A stretch of DNA of 64,000 nt from Strongylocentrotus purpuratus (GCF_000002235.5 NW_022145534.1:1054001-1118000), one strand, 5' to 3'. Counted from the first letter of the stretch, positions 12,510-23,985 are shown. A program made the numbers and translations. Notes: generated from the letters alone by a model not told the origin.

Positions 12510-12715
12510 GAAAGAAGAAGAAGTAGAAGAAGAAAAAGGAGGAGGAGGAGGAGGAGGAGGAATAGCAGGAGCAGGAGGAGGAGGAGGAGAAGAAGAAGAA
12601 AAAGAAGGAGAAGCAGGAGCAGGAGGAAGAGGAGGAGAAGAAGAAGAAGAAGAAGAAGAAGAAGAAGAAAGGAGGAGAAGGAGGAGGATAAGAAGAAGAC
12701 AAAGAACAAGAAGAG
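12510..12715 (+). repeat. GAA/GGA polypurine tract
   Basis: About 205 bases are composed of AGAAGA, GGAGGA and GCAGGA triplets, nearly all purine. All three plus frames and their complements are open and give Glu/Gly or Leu/Phe/Ser homopolymers, which are artefacts of the repeat. Confidence 0.92.
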
Positions 12716-13070
12716 GGGATAATTTAATTGTTAGATCTATTATGTTAGATCCAACATAAATCTACAGTGAGACAAGGGCAAACTTGTATGGTGGTGTGAC
12801 CATAATACATGGGTGACCTTACTTTGCGGATAGTTTCATATCTCAAATAATTGGCAAGATTTTGAAAATCAGATAGGCCTACCCCCAATGGAGAGAGAAA
12901 TTTACTTTGGAATTTTCCTGTGTGTGTGTGTAGTAGTGTCTTTGCTTCCTTTTAACTTGAGAGATAGCATATAATGCTCTGAATTACTCTGTGATAGTAA
13001 CTGACGTAGGGTTTAGAAATCTTCATATTGCTCAGAAGATGTCATCAAAATTGTTAATACAAAGTAATTT

Positions 13071-13738
13071 TTGAAAAAGTATGTAAAACTATGGAACAAT
13101 GAGATTCACGAAACAAATTGCCAAGATGGTTATCAGTTTGTGACGTCATGTCCTCACAACTTATCAATTGCTTTGTATGGTTTAATCCCATTAATTTCCC
13201 TTTTTATCCCCAAAAACTTGATTTCCCCATGCCTTTGCCCAGGTTATATGATTTGTATCATATTGCGTGCATGACATTTCCCAAAAACTTTTATGAATTT
13301 TGAAGAATTTATACTATTTTCTGAATATTGTATTTCATAATTATTGATATTTATATAAATAGTTTATCAAAATCAATTTTTCATGATTTAACTGGACAAA
13401 AAATTACTCTTTATTTGTGCATCCACACAAAAACATATTACTAACAATCTAACTTGGATGCTGGTGTGAAGAACCAAGATTCTTAGGGTGAAAATAGGAA
13501 ATTTATATTATCAATATAAAGAAAATAATTAGTGCATAGTGAGGACCATACGTCACAGACTCATGAGTGAGTTGCCAATTTGTATAGTGATTTTAAAAAA
13601 AATCATGTCATTAAAAATTCATAACTTTCTTATTAGTCATCCGATTTTGCTCAATTTTTTTTTGATTGGTTTGTCTGATTTTTCTGGTTCTATTGAAAGT
13701 ACAGTAAGTTATTTTAAAGTGGACTTGGGCTTTAATTG
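13071..13738. mobile_element. degenerate interspersed repeat ending AAAGTGGACTTGGGCTTTAA
   Basis: The right part carries ATTCATAACTTTCTTATTAG, TCATCCGATTTTGCTCAA and TTTGTCTGATTTTTCTGGT, then AAAGTGGACTTGGG. These are typical of the right arm of the same family as the fragment at 10915. The middle has GTGACGTCATGTCC and a second GTCA motif. The left end is decayed and the boundaries are approximate. Confidence 0.45.
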
Positions 13739-14250
13739 CAAAGTATGCAATTATCTTTTATCTGATGGATTTCTTTTCAAAAAAAAAAAATCAGCTGTAA
13801 ACTCCCATACACAAATGAAGATCTCATTATGTTAGTGATTTTATTTGTCAGTTGCAGCTCAGAATCAGATCTCAAAATCGAATTTTGTATCTTTGACGAT
13901 AAATTTCTAGTTCTTTAATAAAACTGACATTTGTCAACATTCTCCATACAGTCAGAGGAGCCAGATGTAATCCCAGCCGAACAACCATCGATATCAGATT
14001 GAAGCTTTCGGTCTACAACAGGATCAATTTGTAGTCTAAAATTTAGCAGTCCATTTCATCACATGATTTCATTTGATTTGGTACTAATATAATAAGTGAA
14101 CTAAGATCTAGATCTATATTATATAAATTTGTGTAGAATATGAGAAATCATGGGTCAAATATCACATTCCCAGTATTTAAAAAAAAATAATAATACTTGC
14201 AAAGGAGTATTTCTATTAATATTATAATTTATACTGGCGGAGCTGAGAAG

Positions 14251-14382
14251 ATGGAAGCGCTCTGGTTTTGGGGAGTCAACGGAGATCCAAAGAGAAAGCA
14301 CGGGAGATTACTGGCGCGGCTGGAGGTCGTGATTGGGACCGGACAAACGAGCTACATTCCTATAAATTTATCACCGACATGA
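14251..14382 (+). CDS. small open frame of unknown status (MEALWFWG...)
   Basis: ATG in GAAGATGG, preceded by TATAATTTATA about 30 bases upstream, opens 43 codons starting MEALWFWGVNGDPKRKHGRL. The stretch is more GC- and CpG-rich than its surroundings. No splice donor of quality and no domain was recognised. It may be a first exon, a tiny gene, or the leader of an unmapped transcript. Confidence 0.15.
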   Translation: MEALWFWGVNGDPKRKHGRLLARLEVVIGTGQTSYIPINLSPT

Positions 14383-14740
14383 ATTGTTGTCGATATATTT
14401 CTGCTCCATTTCACTACCAGGAATCACTCTGAATTAATATAAATCATAATTTGAGTTAAAAGAAGTTGACTTACCATTTACCAACCCCGTACCACTACCA
14501 GTCGATAATTTGTCCACCAGTAAGGAAGGGAACACGAAGCCGATCTATAACCTACACATTTTTTGCTTGTATCATATCGGCCTAATACAAATCGCCAGTA
14601 AAAAATATTAGGTCGTCCCTGGCCCTCACTTATACTAATAGATATATATATATTTTTTTTTAATTGAAGCAAAACAATACCAATGAAAATGAGAGAACAT
14701 ACACTGAAATATGGAATAAACTAATTAAGAAAACAAAAAC

Positions 14741-14850
14741 AAAACAAAGCAAAGCAAAACATAAACAAAAACAAAAACAAAAACAAAAACAAAAACAAAA
14801 ACAAAAACAAAAACAAAAACAAAAAACAAAAACAAAAACACAAACAAAAA
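14741..14850 (+). repeat. (AAAAC)n microsatellite
   Basis: Roughly 17 hexamer-like units ACAAAA/AAAAC run in series with a few variants. The Lys-Gln open frame across it is a repeat artefact. Confidence 0.9.
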
Positions 14851-15141
14851 GACGTAGGCCTAGGTCTATTGCTCATCCTCAATGCAAGTACAAGTTCGGA
14901 AGGTGACCGAACAGGGCCCGCTCTGCTAGAATGGAGTAAATGCCCCAGCGGGTGCCCCAGTTGATGTTGAAAACTTGCCCCTACTTTCCGCCCTGCATGT
15001 AAAGCATCATATTCTTGCCTCTTTCTTATATATTTGTTTTGCTTTCCAAAAAATGGAATAAAGCACATACAACAGATGGTTCACCCAACAGATGAAGCCT
15101 AGATAGAGTGCCCATGTTTAAAATGGGGATAGGCCTACATG

Positions 15142-15413
15142 CAGGCCCCCCCCTCAATTTTTTTACGAGTGCCAGATTTATGATGAAACCCCCCCCTAAA
15201 TTAAAAAAAAAAAAAAAAAAGTGCTCTTACCCCCCCCCCCCCCCCCCCCCCCCCTGCTTATTCAGCGGCTAGCTGAGACGTTGCGATTTTTGGGGGACAA
15301 AAACAAATATGCTATTACCTCCCCGCTCCCAGCTGGCTGAGGCGTTGCGAAATTTTCGGCCTAATTGAAAAATTTAAACCCCCCCCCTTGAAAAAATCCT
15401 GCGTACGCCACTG
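15142..15413. mobile_element. hAT-like MITE, second copy, 8-bp target duplication
   Basis: The element is flanked by CCTACATG on both sides (15134-15141 and 15414-15421). The right end read inward is CAGTGGCGTACGCAGG. The left end keeps only CAGG before a C run. The interior repeats the TTATTCAGCGGCT and GGCTGAGGCGTTGCGA blocks seen at 21855-22175 and contains a 25-base C run (15230-15254). The perfect duplication implies an undisturbed insertion, even though the left inverted repeat has decayed. Confidence 0.75.
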
Positions 15414-16433
15414 CCTACATGTATACTCAAAGGTGTAATTTTGGCCATATGGCACAAGCAGGGCATATAAATGTAGGTCTACTCAGAAGTCAGAGACTTT
15501 TCAACAGAAAATTAAGGTGTTTTTTCTAGAAATAAAGTGAGGCATGAGCACTCAGCTGTTGCCTCTCCTCCCCCCCCCCCCCCCCTTAGTGATAAGTATC
15601 TTGGAATAAAATATGCACGGCCAATGAGTGGTCTTCTTTACCCGGGTGTCACATTGTCTCACCGTCTGTCTGAGTGTGTATTTTCAATAAGTGCACTTTA
15701 TTTCTTCGTAATAAGAACTCCCTTCTCTTTCTCATAAATGCAATGTTTCACCTCTGATAAGTGCCCCTTTTCCTTTCTATAAATAAGTACCATATTTCCT
15801 TCAAATCAGCTTTATTCTTTAGAACAGCTCTCAAAGTGCTCACAATTTTCCTGTTTCCTGTCATGACTGTGTTAATAAAAGCATAATTAATATGATGAGG
15901 GATTTTAGATCATGAAATCATGAGGGGAAAAAAAAGCTGTCCAAAAAGGCATCCCACCCTGGACAACTCGACCTGGTCGAATTATCCATGGTATTGTGTC
16001 GGGTTGTCCAGGGTGCCGGACTGTCTTTGGGTCGGGTTGTCAAAACCCCGAGCATACATGTGTAACGTAGTATACGTTTGCATATGGCGCCGCATTATTG
16101 AACAAAGGGTTTCCAGGTACGGTGTGTACAATTTTGGCAGCACTGGCAGATTATTAGATTATCAGGTCCGATTGATGCATTTAATCTTGGCATATTCAAC
16201 AGAGTACTGTAATACAACTGGCAAATAAATTCAAGGAAAAGGAGTTCCGCGCCTGATCGTACCTCTTCATTTAAAAAGAAACGATTGATATGATTGATTG
16301 TATGAGGTCCACAAATCAAAGCATATACTTCGATCCCTGTATGAATAGTACTCCCCTCCGGAGGGCGGCATGAGGGGAGTGTAATGCTTTGATGTGTAAA
16401 CCTACAATGATCTCTACCAATTGTTTCTTTTAA

Positions 16434-16964
16434 AGGTACTATGTCCCTTTTGCAGCCAACCTCAAATTCTGTAGAACTTTGCAGGAATTATGAATATGTC
16501 ATGTATGTCCTATCTGTGAAATTTAAACGTTAGCAGTGTCCTCATATTCAAATTATGCAAGGAAACACGTTTACTTGCTAGACTTCACTTCAGACACTAT
16601 TGAGTGACTGACTGGCTTTTTTCTTCTTTGGTAATAACACACATGAAAAGAGTTGTAAAGGGTACATGAGCATTAATGTCTACATCAATAACCCACTTCT
16701 TGTGATGGCCAAGATTAAACTGATTGAATCTTTGCGCAGCATAAAACATATGACCATTCGATTATTGTCTGAAAATCAAGACTATTACTTTTGGGCTCTA
16801 TAGCCCTAAAGTCGATTTGACGACTAATAGTCGTTATTTTCCCACTTGAAGACATTTTCAAGCCCCACCTTTTTTAGGGAAGTTCTAAATTAGTATTATC
16901 TTTCAAATGCAGTTGGAATGTAACTTTTTCATTGTTTTTGGCCTGCAAATGGGACATAGTACCT
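16434..16964 (+). mobile_element. TTAA-target element with AGGTACTATGTCCC ends, copy 1
   Basis: It is bounded by TTAA (16430-16433 and 16965-16968). The left end is AGGTACTATGTCCC and the right end is GGGACATAGTACCT. At 531 bp without a coding frame, it is a non-autonomous DNA transposon, piggyBac-like by its TTAA target. Internal words such as GTGAGTGACTGACTGGC-like, AATAGTCGTTATTTTCCCAC and AAGCCCCACCTTTTTTAGG recur in copy 2 in reverse. Confidence 0.85.
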
Positions 16965-17235
16965 TTAAAAAGAACAAGTACGAATGCGATAGAAGCAATT
17001 TTCGAAGAAAAAAGTTATATGGCCTTGAGCGTCACCTATTGAAATGTATCAACAAAATAAATGAGTTGCAAAACAACTTTCTACTTTGGCCCCGTTTCAG
17101 GCGATGCAATCATATTATAAGCATACCAAAGGCGAAATTCCCCTATTTCCAATACCATCATGTGGAAGGAGTTTAGGTACTTTATAGTAACTTTCAGAGA
17201 TAGAAAAGAACGATCATAGAAAGATATTGAGGGGA

Positions 17236-17236
<1 letters not shown>

Positions 17237-17269
<33 letters not shown>

Positions 17270-17342
17270 AAAGGGGGGGGGTGAGAGAAAGAGAGAGAGA
17301 GAGAGGGGGGAGGGGGAGGGGGGGGGTGAGAGAAAGAGAGAT
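17237..17342 (+). repeat. GA/G-rich microsatellite between the inverted elements
   Basis: (GA)n alternates with G runs twice (AGAGAGAGAG...GGGGGGGGAAAG), a small tandem duplication of about 70 bp. It sits in the spacer of the inverted TTAA elements. Confidence 0.85.
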
Positions 17343-17451
17343 GTGCAAACAAATATATATATATTTTGTTACTCACTTGTAAATATAGTGAATCCGTTTT
17401 CAAAGTGTGCATAAATCATGAAAATCACTACAATAGTGCCTTCATCCTTAA

Positions 17452-17990
17452 AGGCACTATGTCCCATTTGCAGGCTAAACAAATGAAAAGGTTAAATTCC
17501 AACGGCATTTGAAAGACAATACTAATTTAGAATTTCCCTAAAAAAGGTGGGGCTTGAAAATGTCTTCAAGTGGGAAAATAACGACTATTAGTTGTCAAAT
17601 CGACTTAGGAGCTATAGAGCCAATAAGTAATAGTCGTGATTTTCAGACCATTGTACCCGAATGGTCATACGTTTTATACTGCGCAAAGATTTAATCAGTT
17701 TAATTTTGGCCATCACAAGAATTAGGTTATTGATGTATAGACAAATGCTCATGTACCCTTCACAGCTCATTTTATGTATGTTATTACCAAAGAAAAAAAA
17801 GCCAGTCAGTCACTCAATAGTGTCTGACAGTAGGCCTACAGTCTAGCAAGTAAATAGGTTTCCTTGCATAATTTGAATATTAGGACACTGCTAACGTTTA
17901 AATTTCACAGATAGGACATACATGACATATTCATAATTCCTGCAAATTTCTACAGCATTTGAGGTTGGCTGCAAAAGGGACATAGTACCT
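17452..17990 (-). mobile_element. TTAA-target element with AGGYACTATGTCCC ends, copy 2 (inverted)
   Basis: TTAA flanks at 17448-17451 and 17991-17994 enclose 539 bp whose interior is the reverse complement of the copy at 16434. The ends are AGGCACTATGTCCC and GGGACATAGTACCT. The pair lies about 490 bp apart head to head and could form a large cruciform. Confidence 0.85.
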
Positions 17991-18840
17991 TTAAGGGAAC
18001 TTATTTTACAAGGCCTTTTGGTCTTATTTTAGTTTCCCGTTTCTTATTTTCGACTGGTAAATTTGGTCTCTTTGACACTGTTTGAAAATTTAACTTCTCA
18101 CATGTATTATATTTGAATGATTCAATTGCATGTATTTGTTTTAATGTATAATATTGTAATGACCTATTGTTTTTATATGAAGATGGAAATACATAAACAA
18201 ATGAAAATGAACATGAGGTTGAGTAGCGACCGAGCGAGATTGTTTTTCACTTTTTGGTTTTGAACTTAGCCTGTTATTGTTAGAGCGTTCTTGATCACAA
18301 TCTACCCATTGCAATTTCTTTATCTTTATCTGTTTAATTATGACGCCTTATCCTCATGCAATATATAATCGTGGTAGCTCGACTCAAGCCGGACTGCCAT
18401 GGTAATAATTGATTGCAGGGCCCTCGGAAGGAATAGTATTACAATTATTTAATGATGGTACATTGGGTAAAAATACAACATAATATATACGATATTATAT
18501 TACATAGCCCATCAGGACATGCACGACGTGCAACAAACGATGACAATGAACAAATAAAATAATATAGAACATTATTTGGCGGCCATATGTCGATACCTGC
18601 TTTCTCGTCTAGAATAACACAGGATCTGTGATACGAATAGGATCATTATCCGGTACCCGTATGGCAGTCCATCCATCATGCTCACATGTCAACTATCCGA
18701 ATCACGTCTCTCTGTTATAGCAAAATACACCATATACCTAATTTTACATAAGAAAGATACCAAGATCTATATATCCATTCTGGACTTTTATCTGTTTAGA
18801 CGTGTACTCATTTTCAGTGTTCTGTTCCTCGATCTTCAAG

Positions 18841-21800
18841 ATGAATATTCGGAAGGGATCGTTCATGCTCCTGATCACCATAGTGATCCTGTCTCAAGCA
18901 GTGGCTTCACGATTCCTTGATGAAGCAGACGAAGGTAGGCCTAAATTTCGGTCTTCAAAACCTAATTGATTCTTTTTAGTTATAACGATTTTCAGTATAT
19001 AGATTGTGTAGATCTCTGCAAAGTGGCAGAAAGTAATAAAGTCCCTCATATAAATCAGATGTATGTATTCACGAATCTCCATCATCGAAATATTACCAAC
19101 AGAAATGTGTTCATTATACCTTTCCCACCCTGTTTATGGGGCTTTCACATATACACTCCGGGGCCCGTACGGCGAGTAAAATCAGACATTTTGGGAATTT
19201 TCGGCCGGTGTCCGGCCGGCTACCGTAAAGATCCTACGGGCGCCGGGACAGTTTTTGAATCCGTACGGGCGCCGTGGTGCTGAGTCGGCTGCTCCCAATT
19301 CTCCCGGCGTTTTTATCTGACCGTTAGGCCGTAGAGAGCCCGTGAAGGGCCCTCAGGGCACCTTACGGGTCCCGTACGGGCTCCGGACGGTGTCCGGACG
19401 GGCCCCTCACGATTTCGGGGGGTCAATTCTCATGAAAAATCTTTACGGGCACCTTGCGGTGCTAAAGGGTGCCGTACGTGTACCCTAGGGCTCCCTCACG
19501 GGCCCCTCAAGAGCCCCGGGTTATATGCACAACACCGGGCGTCTGCCGGCCGGGGGAAATTTGAAATGAATATTGCCCGTGCGGGCCCCTCACGGCAGCA
19601 TCTCAAAATGTACAACGCAGCTTTAAATATAGGAGGTGCGGATGTCAGAGGACACATAGTTCAGTGCACCGCACGGGACCCGGCCGGGCGCCTTGAGGAC
19701 CCCGGCCGGGCCCCGGCAGGGCACCTTCCGGGAGCCACGGGTGCACCTGCTCATCGGACGGAGCACGTAAGCTTACCGGCCGGCATCTTTACGGGCGCCT
19801 TGCATTTCACCCGACCAATTTTCTCCGGCACCTCCCGGGCGCCGCAGAATATGTGACCACACATGCCGTAGAAATGAAAATCGGACGGTTCCCGTACGGT
19901 CTCTAAATCCACGGCAAGCCGCCGGGTATGGAAAATCGTACGGGGCCCGGTTTATATGTGACCTAGGCATTATACATGTACTTCAATTCAAGGTACATGG
20001 GAGTTTGTCTATTTTACCTAACATTATTCTCAAATTTTGAATCGTTTTACACATTCAATTTTATTCAATTCAGAAGAAGTATTCATAATTTGATATATCA
20101 TATTGTGCCTTTTCATGCTTATTTCCTTTCTAACGCAAATTTCTCTTTCCTTATCTTCTTCTCAACCCCACATGCAGCTCATCATTTTGTATTATTTTCT
20201 GTACCCCCGATCTCTCACTTCTTTTTGTCATTGTCTACTCTTTGTATTATGACTGTGTTCTTCTATCTTTGTCGTGTAAAGCATTGTCTTGTCCCTTTCT
20301 CGTCTCTGTTGGCATCCCCCTTTTTTCTTTCCCCTATTTTGTAGTTCCTTTTGTAGTTACGGATTAGTTAATTTAATTACTCATTATTCCTAAGTATCAT
20401 TTGAGGTGTTCACACTTGCAAAAGCATTGCTTTTTAGTGGACCCCTCTGTTTCCTTCAGGAATTTCTTACATTTGTTTTAAATGCTTATAATTGATTTGT
20501 AATGTTTTGTTGGAAACATGAATAAATTTGAATTTTAATTGAATAATTATGTTGTAGTTTTGTTACTTTGTCTTTTCAGACGAACAACTCATGGAGGCAT
20601 GGAATCCGTTCAAAAAGATAGCACATCGCAATTGTTATCCTAAAACACAGTGCGAAACTGGTATGAAGTAAAAATATAAATGGTCACACCTTCAAACTGA
20701 CTAAAAAACCAACCGATTATCGGCAACATCTCGAAGGTTTGGGGGTAATGGTAATTTGTGCTTGATCAATTGTCGGTCCGGCAACGGTCTTGTCAGTTTG
20801 ACCGGGTGATACATTCTAACTTGTTTTATGTGCAGTAGAGTTCAAAGTTAGGTTCCTTCTTTCCGTTAGTTTCCCTCGCAATTTTACTAAAATTCAAACA
20901 AATGTTGTACAGATTGTGTAAAGATTGGCATAATATCCTGAGAACCAATATACTTGTGTTGGTATACGTCTAAAAGATTTTTTTTTTTAAAATTACGATA
21001 CGATCCCTTTTACTGGAAGAAAAGGAAGAGTGAATGAGGGAGAGAGAGAGAGAGAGATAGAGAGTGTGTATGTATTGTGTGATGTGTAGGGCGAGCATGG
21101 CACCCCAAATCAAATGTCAATATCGTCAAATTTGGGTTTTAAAAGAGTTTAAATTGAATACGTTAAGAACTATTATATTTGCTATAATATTTTTTAAATG
21201 ATTGTACTAAGTTAAAATTCTTCAACAGATCAACGTCAGCTTAAAAAATACATATACCCCCGTATTGAGGTCAATAGGGTATTAAAAGGGGAATCACATT
21301 GATCTGAAATATGTATTACATCGATACAATACACAGTCTATCCCGTAATCGTGAGGGGGGGGGGGGTGCTCCTGTTGCCCCAGTCCACAATGATTCACAC
21401 CCTCGCATGTACACTGGGCCTATCAATTTCCTTTAATATGTCTTTAATAGTACTATACATATATTATGTTAATCAATCAAACTATTAATGTTTCATGTTT
21501 TAAGTTGTATTTGTAGTTTTTGTTGTTATTGTATTGTTGTATCGGTGTTGTAACTGGCCTATACTGTCTAACAATATGTTCTATGATATACATTACACAT
21601 CTTAGCGGGACGTAAAAAAACATGCAAGGACTACAGTTGTTGTCAGATCGTCCTCTTCGGCAAGAAAACTCGTGCCAAATGCACAGGTAATTACGCCAAA
21701 CACTTATCATCATCTTGGGAAGTTTTTCATTTGAAGTGATATATTTTTGTTTGACTTGCCCTAAACATGTGGATTATTTTTGCAAAGCGTTTTGTAACCG

Positions 21801-22815
21801 CAAGAAAAACGCACTTTACGAAATGCTTTACGGATTGGATTGGATAGGTCCACTCAGGCGCGTACGCAGGGGGGGGGGGGGGGGGGGGAGTTAACCTCAC
21901 CTTTTGAATTTTTTTTTCGAATAAATTTCGAGACCAAAAAAAAAAAAAAAAAAATGTCCTCTTACCCCCCCCCCCCCCCCCCCCCGCTTATTCAGCGGTC
22001 GGCTGAGTCGTTGCGATTTTGGGGGGACAAAAAAAAAAGAAAAAAAAGTGTCCTCTTATCCCCCCCCCCCCCCCCGCTTATTCAGCGGCTGGCTGAGTCG
22101 TTGCGAAATTTTCGGACCGATTTATAAATGTTAACCCCCCCCCCCCCCCTTCAAAAAATCCTGCCTACGCGCCTGGGTCCACTTATTGAAAACATAAATA
22201 CTCCGAATTTTACTGCAACGGACTATGGACATATTACCCTTCTGACATATTCTTCTCTTTTTAAATAAATCTCGCTGCTTGAAAATACCATTGATTTGCC
22301 CATAATTGCGCATGTTGATTCGTAGAGACGAGCAAGGGTGGGAGGCTGCTGCACAAGTACCCTCCTAAATGGCTTTCTAATTATTGCTTCAAATGACCAT
22401 AACGATTTTGATAGGTAACTTGAAATAAACCTAACAGAGGTCTTTTTTGTGAAGAAATGAAAAATGCAATGATGTATATGCGCTTTATAGAAGTGTCTTA
22501 AAGGTTCAAAGATTATCTTGCATAACACTTGAAAAGAATTGTGACATATTACCTTAGTTCTCATGAAGATAAAATTCTCACCACACAAGTTAACGATATG
22601 CATTTTCTGAATTACTGCAGTTGTACACATAATTCTAATGAACGTGTGGAGTAAATTAAGAAGTCGATGGACAACACGTATTAACTGTCACTGACTGTAA
22701 ATATATTTTCTTATATATCATCAGATCATCAAATGAATTTACCCAGTATATATATTTACCACATATACTTTACTTAATCTATTGCTGTCCTCCCTTTGCA
22801 GTTGTTACAAGTTAG
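18841..22815 (+). CDS. strongylocin-2-type antimicrobial peptide precursor (4 exons)
   Basis: Exons 18841-18934, 20580-20660, 21606-21686 and 22802-22815 have GT/AG borders and all introns are phase 1; they give 89 aa. Residues 1 to about 22 are a signal peptide with core MLLITIVILSQAVA. An acidic propiece (SRFLDEADEDEQLMEA) follows. The mature peptide would be 51 aa starting at Trp39 (WNPFKKIAHRNC...) and ending CTVVTS. It is strongly basic, with six cysteines at 50, 56, 65, 70, 71 and 84, including the CC pair. This matches from memory the strongylocin 2 peptides of Strongylocentrotus and Echinus coelomocytes, which kill Gram-positive and Gram-negative bacteria and carry a putatively brominated first Trp. 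The precursor would be secreted or stored in coelomocyte granules and cut before Trp39. The exon 3 acceptor (ACATCTTAG) is weakly pyrimidine-rich, but the phase and the cysteine framework support it. An AATAAA lies at 23067. No second copy is visible in the window. Confidence 0.93.
19142..19963. mobile_element. GC-rich island with inverted ends, intron 1 of strongylocin
   Basis: About 820 bases of very GC-rich sequence sit in an otherwise AT-rich intron. The island is packed with short palindromic words such as CCGTACGG, ACGGGC/GCCCGT and GGCCGG. Its edges are related in inverted orientation: TCACATATACACTCCGGG at the left and, read from the right edge inward, TCACATATAAACCGGGCC. This suggests a non-autonomous DNA element with terminal inverted repeats. 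No coding potential of transposase type was seen, and target duplications could not be resolved, so the family is unassigned. Confidence 0.6.
21855..22175. mobile_element. hAT-like MITE with 8-bp target duplication, intron 3 of strongylocin
   Basis: The ends are CAGGCGCGTACGCAGG and, inverted, CAGGCGCGTAGGCAGG. The element is flanked on both sides by GGTCCACT (21847-21854 and 22176-22183), a perfect 8-bp target duplication. An 8-bp duplication with CAGGxG-type ends is characteristic of hAT elements. The interior holds long G and C runs, A runs, and a tandemly repeated block containing GCTTATTCAGCGG and GGCTGAGTCGTTGCGA. There is no transposase, so it is non-autonomous. It shares its interior with the copy at 15142. 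Confidence 0.82.
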
Positions 22816-23066
22816 ACACCGATCTTGCATCCTCTGACGATCTTCATCAGCTAATGAACTAATGCTATAACGTATAGTTTAAACACCTTTACGGCGTCTT
22901 TTGGAGGAATCCTACCAAGTACCAAGACAACGAACATCAACATACCCAGCGTCCTCTTTTTCATGATAATTTAGTTGAACATGTAAGAATCTAAAAAAAT
23001 GAAAAACTAAGTGAGCAATGCAACAAATAAGGATCATCAATTCCTACCAATGTATGTTGTTGGCAA

Positions 23067-23072
23067 AATAAA
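23067..23072 (+). terminator. candidate poly(A) signal of the strongylocin gene
   Basis: AATAAA lies about 250 bases after the strongylocin stop codon. It is the first canonical hexamer seen on this strand after the stop. The cleavage site itself is not determined. Confidence 0.45.
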
Positions 23073-23908
23073 AATAATAGACTGTTTGGAAGATTGAATT
23101 ATTTTTTTCTCCTGCAGTACAAATTGCACAGTGCGGCATACAAGAGCATTTATTATTGAAACATACTCATGCATGTGCACGACCATGAGAAACTGGGTAT
23201 TAAAATAGAGACGGGGCATTCGAGAGGATTGGGAGAGACCCGAAGAAGATTAGAGAAGAATTGTGATGATGGTGGTGGTAATTGATAGATGATGACGATG
23301 GTGATGGTAATGTTGTTGTTGGTTGTGAAGATGATGATATAAAGCTGATGAATTACAGGGATTTTGACGACAGAAATGATAAGCATAGAAAGTCTTCTAG
23401 GACCCAAACGTTACCAATAAATGCCACATTAAAATAATAAAAAAAAACATGAACACAAAAGATTAATATAAAATAATGATAGATTTTAAAATCTAGATCG
23501 AGTGGTCTTTTTCTGAAATTACATTTCTGATTGATTGCTGTATACCAATTAAATAAGTTATAAATTTAGCAGAATCCTTATTTTGATACCTCAGCGTTTT
23601 CCTCTAAAATGGTCTCTATTTTTACCTTGTCACAACCCGATCTTAAATCTCTTATACATCTCCTTTATCCACCCTCTACCTCCTTTTCTTTGTCTCTCCC
23701 TCTATCAAATCATCTTTTAGACTCTTTCTTTCAGTCTCCATACAACTCTATTCTCAATAATATTTCTCATAATGTACTTCATACACGTTTACAGTCCCTC
23801 TCTTACTCCTTCCTTTACACACCCTCCTCCCCTTCGCCTTCATCCATCCTCCCTTCTCATCTTTCTCCCTCCCTTTCAAATTCCCCTTTGCACTTTAGAT
23901 CTATGTCT

Positions 23909-23985
23909 TATGGGGCGTTGCAAGAAAGTTGTGATTGATTGCAAGTTGATATTTGCAATCGATTGCAAAACAACTTTCTTGCAAC
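23909..23985. mobile_element. foldback with GGGGCGTTGCAAGAAAGTTG end, copy 1
   Basis: ATGGGGCGTTGCAAGAAAG at the left pairs with CAACTTTCTTGCAAC at the right. The interior is a palindromic GATTGCAA/TTGCAATC series. The outer right end is truncated compared with the copy at 24102. Confidence 0.7.

Larger units (their letters stand above)
9347..14250. other. 5' flank or 5' intron of the death-domain gene; no convincing exon
   Basis: Apart from two polypurine tracts and two interspersed-repeat fragments, this stretch is AT-rich with short unrelated open frames. A minus-strand splice donor (CTTGCTG|GTAAGTGG, 11818) could end a 5' UTR exon of the death-domain gene, but the sequence before it has stops in all frames, so it would have to be non-coding. 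Confidence 0.4.

Noticed and set aside
12443-12759. Poly-Leu, poly-Phe/Ser and poly-Glu/Gly open frames
   Set aside because: They are artefacts of the GAA/GGA repeat on both strands.
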